From assembly GCA_021234155.1 (NCBI GenBank), contig JAJEKV010000058.1, forward strand, positions 6,024,600-6,088,599: 64,000 nucleotides of DNA, written 5' to 3'. The translations under genes were made by a program, and so were the position numbers. The DNA is from Isoetes taiwanensis. Taxonomy: Eukaryota; Streptophyta; Lycopodiopsida; Isoetales; Isoetaceae. The notes beneath the pieces are model-generated. The model was not told the DNA's origin, did no database searches, and worked only from the letters and a program-made list of their open reading frames with translations. This document shows, in pieces, positions 55,726 to 64,000 of the stretch (position 1 is its first letter; each line of letters begins with the position of its first letter).

Positions 55726-57355
55726 TGTGACGCTCCCTGCTAAGTAGACGGTGCCCGGCCGTACACTCGGCAGGAAATCCCCCGTCCGGCTCAACAACCG
55801 CACAGGCCCTCCGTCTATCCCGCACTCTGGAGCTCCGTAGTGCGGGAAGGGGATACGAAGGTGTCTTCCGCGCCCTTCCCTTATGGGCTCCTATCACAGC
55901 GGAAGCATAAACACGTCAGAACTAGCAATACGATACAATATGCTACCTCGAAGGGTAGCTCAATCGCATATCCATAGATGCAAAGAACATAATCATATGC
56001 CATAAAACATGGGAGGTCCTACCCGTGGCTCCGACACATAAGGAAGTCGACTGACTGGATAGGCCTCAAGATAGAGCAGACCGAGTCATAACAATGGCGG
56101 GGCTGGCATAAGACAATGGCTAGGGTTGACCACTCCATCCGCCCCTCCCCGCATACTTTGCAGATGGGCTAGATCAGGCTCTGGCATGACTCTAACCTTC
56201 CGGATACGTAATCCCATGGTATCACCCATCGGGACTACTCCAGGTTGCATCTCCCTGGTCCGTAGAGGTAGGTAGGGTTGCATCTCCCCTTCCCGGGGTC
56301 TAGAGGCTCCATGGGCGGCTAGAGAATCGTGACGACACACGATTCGTACCCGACTGAACCCCCCCAAAACAAGAGCCAAGCTGGCACTTGCAACTCTTGA
56401 GAGGCAGGGCAACACCATTGCCCCAAGAGGTGTCGGACCCATGCCCGGTCCACACGAAGTGACCGACCATAAGCCTAGTCCACTCTGGGATCCCCCGTAG
56501 CCCCCACTCGGCAGGGATCCTCCCCCCATCTTGCCTCTAGCCCCGTTGTGTAGTGCTGAGTCGCATCATAGCCTCCGTAGCCCGGTGGGTTCCTATGCAC
56601 AGGCCGCAATTAATAGGAACTAAGGGATCTACACTAGGAGCATACTACATATGGCCCTAGGTCTCTACCCCCCTTCCCAACACAAGAGGAACAACATGAT
56701 CAACCATCATCACATAATCATCATGAACAATATCATATGAACATCTTAACCTAATCATACATATCTATCTATCAGTTAGGGTTCCTTGATTAGGGTTCAA
56801 GATGTTCAACAATGGATCTAGGGTGGCTCTAACCTAGGCACAAAATACTAACCCACCTGGAATGCTAACTCCCAGGTGAACTAACATAAACTCTACTCAA
56901 CCTACCTCCTCCGGAAGCGCTTCCTCCCATCCCTGGCGTCTCCATGCTCCTTGACGAGGTTCGAAGACTTGCTCCCTCAACGATCATACACACCTTCCAG
57001 GGGCTGCTGCTCCAGGCTAGGCTATGACGAACGATGCTCGAAACGGGGTTTCGGGCACGTGGATGAGAGCTTAGGTGCTAGGTCAGGGAAAAAAGGTCTA
57101 GGGTTAGGGTTAGAGCTAATATAGGTGTGGATGCCACGTGGCACCGCTAGGATGGGGCCGTGTGGCGGTTGCTCCAATAGGATAAGGCCATGTGGAAATG
57201 GGCCTTATCCTAAGGTTATCTAAGTTAAGCAATTAACTTAGATGTGCACCCCTTGCCACTTATCCCAGGGCATACAAGGCTACCTAGGTAGACTTGTATG
57301 GTGACGGGTCCAGGAATATACGTATTTAGGGCGTATATTCCCTTGGAACGTCACA
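55726..57355 (-). repeat. 5' LTR of a gypsy-type retrotransposon, 1.63 kb
   Basis: On the minus strand it starts TGTGACGTTCC and ends GAGCGTCACA (TGTGACG...CGTCACA), directly before the primer-binding site. Higher GC than its surroundings. No gag-pol and no second LTR are visible in the window; only the histone-like frame follows. Confidence 0.8.
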
Positions 57356-57392
57356 CCGTAGGTGGACTCGTAATCTTAGACCTCTCTCTTCA

Positions 57393-58678
57393 CAGTTAGG
57401 TGTTGATCTCCAACTTCATCTGGAAAATTCTGCGGAATGAGATTGACTCTCCGGGATGCCCTTGCTTCATCAGTCTCTGTCTCACTCCATTGTGTTTCAT
57501 AAGTCGACAGTCCATGCGTGTCTATCATGGGCACTATTCTTTAAGATCAAACCCTATGTCCACGCCTCTCCTTTCCTTAAAGACCTTCTAAGAGCTTGGA
57601 AGCATGTTTTCCCATTGTTTGAAATTGACACAGAAGCATGTATTCAATTGTCTGCGCCACCATAGTGGATCCTGCTTGCTCCAGGTACGATATCATCCAT
57701 ATTGGCCTCAGATATCGATCCACGGATTCAACGGAGGTGGTCACAACACGCTCTTTGGAAGATTAGTACTATGAGGATCAGTTGGCGCCTTGGCGGTTGT
57801 TCCATGACAGATTCCATCTTAAGGAGATAGATATGTTGATTTGGGTTCAAGTGGCTAATATTCTTCTGCTTCACTCACAAGACATCGGCCCCGTATGGCA
57901 CTGTAATTCGTGTACTGATCCTGCCAACTATGTCAAGTCATGCTATCACCTTCTTGCTATCCAGGATGAACTCCCTCCCTCAGACGACTGGGTTTTATAA
58001 GTCCCAGGAGATGATTGGAGTCAAATATGGAAGTGGGTTTGGAATTCAATTGCACCACCGAAGACTTGCACCTTATTATGGCAAATTGTACATTGCTCTC
58101 TAAGTGTGAACACCTGGGTTCACAAGATCAAGCCTTCTATCAGTGACTTGTGTCCGATGAATGGCCTCCTCTTGGAGACCGTGGAGCCCTGTATATTTTT
58201 TTGCCCAGAGATCCAACCTATTTGGTGTTGGTACAAGGATTATTCCACTCCACACCACACAGTCAAGAGGTCCTTCTGGGTTTATATCCAGTTAGATGGC
58301 CACGGGTAAACAAGTTAGCTTTTCACTTCTGTAAGGCATGGTTGCTTTGGATCATATGGAAGAGATGACGTCTAAAGGTCTTTAGGATTGCAGTGATGCA
58401 ACCGGATGCTCTAACCCCACAGCTGAGGTATAAATTGTACATTTCATATCAGGCATCCAAGCGGAAAGAACAATTCAAAGCAACTATTTGGGAAAGGACG
58501 CTTCACATTGAGGACAATCAGGGTGCATTCCTCCCATGAGGAATGATATAATGTGTGGCAATGCAATATGCGGGCTCTCTCTGAGTTTACCTACTTGGGC
58601 GAATGTTCCCCTTCATTGCGTCTTTTGTATTTTGAGTTAAATTAATTAAATTAATTTTATCCTTCAAAGAAAAAAAAA
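57393..58678 (+). pseudogene. 5'-truncated LINE (ORF2 C-terminal part)
   Basis: LISNFIWKILRNEIDSPGCP aligns with MISKFIWRIFIGKDDSPGLR of the LINE at 60683-62874, and the following segment (SPFLKDLLRAWKHVFPLFEIDTEAC) aligns with its SPFLKRLLAAWDTVRSLFHINPEAC. A diverged zf-RVT segment lies at 58100-58370. It ends in TTATCCTTCAAAG(A)n at about 58665-58678. Many stops and shifts. Confidence 0.8.
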
Positions 58679-60668
58679 TTACTTATGGATCTGCCTTCAA
58701 TGTTCTCATAATAAAGAAAACTTTTGGAAATCTTCATTTGAGATATTTTCTTGTCTCTTCCTTCTTCGAAGCGAACATAAAGTCCCTAGAAGTTGAACTT
58801 CTTCAAGGAAACCTAGAAGGATAAAAATTGAACTTTAGAAGAAAATCTCATCACATGATAAGTTCATTTTGATCTTCTATGTAAACCTTACCTTCTTACT
58901 GTTTTGAATTAATCTAGTGAGAATCAATTCCTGTCTTCTAATCATTCATCTCCTGCAAATTGGAATCCATTTGTGCCAATAATACGTGGGAGGCATGATG
59001 TAATATCAGAAAACAATGGTATATTGCTGATCATATCCTCTGTCTAAGACAGTGCCAGCCTTCCTTAAAAAAGCCACCATGGCTATCTACATATTGAATC
59101 TAAATGGATGTCATATAGTTTGACAGATACATTGTTATATGCCTGAATGGCATTTTCAGCATGGCCATGTTAGGCAAAGACTACATTGCATTCCACAATA
59201 TCATATTTTGCTTAGGCATATTATAATATGCTATGTGCATCTTTTAGTCCCCACACTTACTATATATATTGAGAGTGGTCATTGGGAGCTCTATAAATAA
59301 GAGAATAACATGGCAACATAATGGACAAAATATAGAGCCAGCAAAGATACAAGACATACTTGGAACAAAGCTCATGGCCACACCCTATAGAAGGAGAAAA
59401 AGTGAACCATTACAAATGGAGAAGTTAAATAGCACACTTGGAGAAATATTGGCGAATCAACGAACCAACCTTTTGCTATGACTGCACAATACTTCTTCAT
59501 GCATACAACGCAAAAGTTCAAATCCCAATGGTTGGGGCTCTACATTTCCAAGCCCATATTCCCTGAAATATCTCTTCTAAATAAGGGATGCTAATTAAAC
59601 TAGCATAAACATATATCTGACAAGTAATAGAAATTAAGACATATGCAGCCTTCATGTTGCATCTACTTATTGTCATGTCCATGATGAGCATGTGCAACAA
59701 TCATAGAATTCCAACAATCAAGATCTTAAACGGGCAATTTTTCAAAAGCAATATCTGCAGAAGTTCCACACATGTTAATAACCGAAGATCCCAGCTCCAA
59801 ATTAAAAACAAATCCACTCCTTATTATATGCGCATGTATCCCTTGCTGGGAGCTTGTGCGAGATGTCCAATGCACTCATAGATGCAGCCCAAGGTAACAT
59901 TATCTAGTGCCATACTTTTGGCAAACTAAAACCTGCCTTCTTGATAAGCTTGGCACTAAAAGCATCGTGAGATGTTGGACCCAAACACACATTGAAAACT
60001 TACAAAAGAAAATTGCCAATTTCTTTCTGATGTCATGGTCCACAAGAACAACAGTGCAACTACAAAAGCAAATTCAAACAATGCAAGCCATATTATACCG
60101 TGCTTTCATCAAAACAAGATAATTGGGACACATAAGAACCATGGTGCTTCATGAAACTCTTATCTTCTCTTACTCTACAACTAGAATAAAGGAAGAAAAT
60201 TGTACATATGAATTGACTTAGCTATTGACATATATATTGCACTTGATCAACCAGTGAGTTGCAGAGCCTTTACGGTGCAAGATATTCCTGCATACCTGTA
60301 GCAAAATTTTAGGCCAGACTTAGATTATGGGCACTTGAAGCTCAACTCTATTAACCAGAGTAATTAACCAAATGCCATCCTCAAGGTGAAGTTCAAGTTC
60401 AGTTAGTTCCCCCTCCATCAGCGCAACCACCACGTCATGGAAAAGACCATGTTGATGTTATGTCATTGTGGTTAGTTGGATACATCAATGACATGCGCTC
60501 ATCTATGCAACAGATTCATAATGCACTGAATTCAATTGAAAACTTCCATCATTGATGCATGCATATGTTTGGACATAGACCAACACATGCAGTTACGTGC
60601 ACAAATAAACAGGCTAACCGCCCTCTGTAGGCTGTTTGATTGGCAAATCAATGAAGATGTCTATCACA
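58679..60668. other. No gene recognised
   Basis: AT-rich DNA between two LINEs; only short, unsupported frames. Confidence 0.5.
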
Positions 60669-62888
60669 TCTTAAATCGCTATGAAGACAATGTGGCTGCT
60701 GCATATGAAGGAATATATTGGGCCCGGTTACAGGGTCATAGAGCAATGTATCTTAAGCTTGATTTTGCTAAAGCTTACGATAGTGTTGATTGGGGCTTCT
60801 TGGAGAAGTGTCTTCTTGCGCTTGGGTTTGGGGAGTCTTTCACAAGGAATGTTATGAAGCTCCATACATCAGCCAGATCTACTGTCCTTTTCCAGGGCGA
60901 GCCATCTGATATTTTTGTAGTGGGTAGAGGAATTCGGCAAGGTTGTCCCTTAGCACCCTTGCTTTTCACAGTTGTGGCAGAAGTATTATCCCAGCTCTTC
61001 TCCGTGGCTACCCAAGATGGCATTATTCAAGGCCTCCCAATGGACGATGGTTCTCAAGAGTATGTAACCAATATGCCGATGACACTTTTTTGTTCCTAAT
61101 TGCCAAGGCTGAGAATCTTCGTAATGCTAAGCTATTATTGGACACATTCTCCTTAGCATCAGGAGTTCTTGTAAGGTGGCAAAAATGTACAGCTTTGTGG
61201 ACGTTGGACAGTCCCATTCCTCCTTGTATTTTGGACTATCCATGGAAGATTCTTCTGCATGGCAATACCACAAAGTTGCTAGGTATCCCAGTTGGAATTC
61301 ACGTCTCTGCTTCAGATGCTTGGGATGAAATCATTAATGGGTTGCAAAAGCACTTGTTTTGGTGGAATACAGCTAAACTGTCAATGCCCGGTAGAACCAC
61401 TGTGGCTAAATGTGTTCTTAATAATGCTCATGTCTACATGGCGTCTGCTCTATTAGCTCCGCAGTGTAAGATGGAGGAGATTATGCGCATCGTCAGAAAT
61501 TTTATTTGGGGTAGAAATGAGTTAGGAGCGGTAGTCAAGGTAGCTTGGGCGAAACGCACTAGACCTAAGACAGCTGGTGGTCTTGGTATGCTGGATTTTC
61601 ACCTCCAAAGCAAGGTGATGATATCAAAGTTTATTTGGAGGATTTTCATTGGTAAGGATGATTCTCCTGGCCTGAGGTTGTTGGTGCAGTCGATTCGGCA
61701 TTGTCTCCCATTTCATAAGGCCACCATTAAGCCCCTCCTTCCTTGGGCTTTGCTTTATCATATGCATCCGTATCCTAATGCTTCTCCCTTTCTAAAGAGG
61801 TTGCTTGCTGCGTGGGACACTGTCAGGTCTCTTTTCCATATTAATCCTGAGGCATGTCTTCAGTTGTCCACTCCATGCTGGTGGATTCCTTTGCAGGACA
61901 CTCCAGAGAATGTGCCTCTATGTGTGGTTGTTCATCCAAAGACACAACGATGATGGATAGCAGCTGGTATAAGCATTATTGCAGCTTGATATGAGTCTAG
62001 CCATCTCATGTCATGGGAAGCATTTAGAACAAAGTTCTTGTTGTACAGATGGGACAGAGTAATCTGGAATCATATTGTTGCATTGTTGCCACAGGATTCT
62101 GGTCCACAGATTGAGGTAGTCGTATGGGGTTGCCATCATCCAGCCAGGGCGGTTTGTGTCTTCTGTGTATAAATTGCTTTTGCATTCTGAAATCCTGCCT
62201 CCATCGAATAGGTGGCATCTTCAGGTCCCTCAGCCACAATGGAAAAGTGTTTGGATATGGGTATGGGATAAGCTGCTTCATCCCAAGTAGTAGTTTTATG
62301 GTGGCAAGTGATCCATAGATGCCTCAGAGTCAACAGGTTAGTCCATAAAATGGATAATCGGATCTCAGAGCTTTGTCCTTTATGCCAGCAAAGGGTTGAG
62401 AGTATTGAGCATTGTTTTTTCTTGTGTGAGCGGCTTCAGCAGGCATGGTCTTGGTTGCTCACCCTATTTGGCACGTCTCGATCTAGCCAGCAAATTTTGC
62501 TTGCTATCTATCCTGATGCTTGGCCCAAACTACGGAAACGAGCTTTTCATCTCGCAAGTGGCTGGCTTTTATGGTCAATCTGGAAGAGAGGGAGGTTGTT
62601 TATCTTTAAGGGCGTAGATACTGCAGAAGAGATTGTTCTTCAGTGGGCGCAACATAAAATTGTTATGGCTTACAATTGTTCTTCTCTTGATCAAGAGAAG
62701 AAAGTACTGATCTGGCATACTTACCTTCAGACTCATTCTTTTGCATAGGCAGGTGGTTGTGCTCAGTTGGATCGGTTTGTCCACTGGGGTTATAATCCTG
62801 TCTTTGCATTTTATGTTGCTCTAGTTTTTAGTTGGTGAATAAAGCTTGTCGTCCTTCAAAAAAAAAAAAAAAAATCTTAAATCGCTAT
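60669..62888 (+). mobile_element. 5'-truncated LINE with 14-bp target duplication
   Basis: The insertion 60683-62874 is flanked by TCTTAAATCGCTAT (60669-60682 and 62875-62888). It encodes the RT from KLDFAKAYDSVDW (about 60756) through GRGIRQGCPLAPLLF and QYADDTF (catalytic YADD, 61072-61083), the thumb/connection (FIWGRNELGAVVKVAWAKRT, GGLGMLDF) and a zf-RVT finger (CPLCQQRVESIEHCFFLC, about 62377-62430). A frameshift near 61060 and breaks near 61950-62310 disable it. The 3' end is TTGTCGTCCTTC(A)n, shared with 8608-9421. Confidence 0.92.
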
Positions 62889-63194
62889 CTTTATTGAACA
62901 CATACTACTTTTATTTATTTCCAATCACTAAATAAATGCTTAAAAAATGTTTACATGATCACATATGCCACATATGTGTTACATATATGATCCACCTTGG
63001 TTTAAATAAATCCACATTGTGAAATGTAATGGTTTATTATTGTAGTTTATGATTTTTATTATTATGCTACATAACATTAACTATACAATCATTTGATTTC
63101 TATAAAATGTAATGGTTTGTGTTGAAGGCCCTAGGATCGAATTTTTTTTTTTTTAGTATAACGCAAACCATTACATTCCACCCCTTAAACCATT
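62889..63194. other. AT-rich stretch with small inverted repeat
   Basis: AAATGTAATGGTTTG (about 63106) and CAAACCATTACATT (about 63163) pair around a GGCCC/T-tract. This block corresponds to the flank of MITE copy 1 near 5290-5375. Confidence 0.55.
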
Positions 63195-63520
63195 ATATCT
63201 ACACTTTTAAATTAAATTCCCTCTTAGGTCCCCTTTAGTTTGGGTGCATATTCACACGGGAGATGATGTAAGGCAACGAGAGCTATTCCTTCACCCGCAA
63301 GAACGTATAATACATGTACGAAATCAAGACCATTTAGTACAATAATTCAAATCTTATAGTATTTTTCAAACCCCATTATACAATATACAAAAACTTGTAT
63401 AAGCATACCCCACAAACGAGGATCGTTATGTATGGTCAAAATTGAGGAATAACTTGGTAATATGCCCTTCCAACAGCTCTTGATGCCCGGAATCACCCCC
63501 GTGTGACCATATGTTGTGCT
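63195..63520. mobile_element. Fold-back MITE, copy 2 (inverted, one end truncated)
   Basis: The reverse complement matches 4975-5280 through CACACGGGGGT, CATCAAGAGCTGT, CTCGTTTGTGGGGTATGC and ACAAGTTTTTGTATA. The left end keeps TTTGGGTGCATATTCAC. The right end stops after ACCCCCGTGTG without the rest of the terminal repeat, so it is truncated there. Confidence 0.75.
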
Positions 63521-64000
63521 AGGTTTCCCGAAGAAGGTATAGACAAATCTATATTTGGTAGACATGAAGCACTTGGTTCGAGCATCTGGTCATAGACAGA
63601 AGATATGAGAGATTTGTACATCATCTATAAGCTTAAAGCTCCTATGGAATATGACAGATTAATATGCATGGCCAGGCTTCCTTGGACTACCTCTTTATTT
63701 GATACCAACTTCAACTAAATTGACATGGACGCTTCTGGCGTAAAATGCATTAGCAATGTAAGAAGTTTTGTTTAGTTTCCATGAACAATAGAACAAATCC
63801 TTTTGTACTTTGTTTACTTACATGGAAACCTCAAAGAAGGATGAGAGAACAAGCATTGAGCAAAGTTAGCCATTTTCCACGGTTATGGGATAAAACTATA
63901 TTTACTACTATATTTGCTCAGAAAGCACATAGTATTTGGAAGGCGGAGTCATGGGGGTTAGAGTCTTTGTGATGTTTCTGATCTTGAAGCTGGCATCAGT
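63521..64000. other. No gene recognised
   Basis: AT-rich DNA to the window edge with only short frames. Confidence 0.5.

Noticed and set aside
55658..56529. Small frames within 55726-57355
   Set aside because: They fall inside the LTR and show no domain; LTR DNA of this GC content gives chance frames.

Overview
The window looks like intergenic DNA from a large, transposon-packed land-plant genome. The DNA is AT-rich, introns have normal GT-AG ends, the retrotransposons are plant-type copia, gypsy and LINE elements primed by initiator-Met tRNA, there are hAT elements, and one protein carries a plant-type FCP1/NIF-like HAD domain. I cannot name the species. A giant-genome lineage such as a gymnosperm, fern or lycophyte would fit. 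I see no ordinary host gene and no rRNA, tRNA or CRISPR. Almost everything recognisable is mobile DNA in nested insertions.

Layout. 1-19 kb is old intergenic DNA: a dispersed repeat (1-295, again at 15.9 kb), a degenerate minisatellite (1.86-2.85 kb), a SINE-like unit, a fold-back MITE (4.93-5.30 kb, with a second inverted copy at 63.2 kb), LINE debris, a 1.65-kb almost pure purine tract (13.65-15.31 kb) and a 250-bp tandem repeat. At 19.06-33.1 kb lies a decayed minus-strand hAT transposase gene, cut in two by an 11.6-kb element (element A, 19447-31019). At 35001-52015 lies a minus-strand copia retrotransposon with both LTRs and a 5-bp target duplication. It is interrupted by a 653-bp non-autonomous hAT element (35698-36350) and by an 11.2-kb element (element B, 36609-47789). 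At 54.0-57.4 kb a gypsy-type LTR and primer-binding site are followed by a histone H3-like reading frame with a very long charged tail. Two 5'-truncated LINEs (57.4-58.7 and 60.7-62.9 kb) close the window.

The main discovery is elements A and B. They are two full-length members of one DNA-transposon family. Both have 4-bp target duplications (TGTT; TAAT), related terminal inverted repeats starting AAGCA, and two divergently transcribed genes. One gene encodes a DUF8039-like domain followed by a DUF7869-like, transposase-like region with candidate D, D, E/D residues; it is intact in B (1072 aa, 3 exons) and frameshifted in A. The other encodes a ParB/sulfiredoxin-like domain followed by a degenerate DNA-methyltransferase-like domain; in B it is further fused to an FCP1/NIF-like HAD domain. 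Each element also carries many copies of its own ~20-22-bp palindrome in noncoding DNA (an AAATGGCGCAG half-site in A; TTACGGACATATGTCTGTAA in B). My inference is that the ParB-like protein recognises these palindromes, like ParB-parS or the TNPA-subterminal-repeat system of CACTA elements. Element A also carries three copies of a small unknown ORF.
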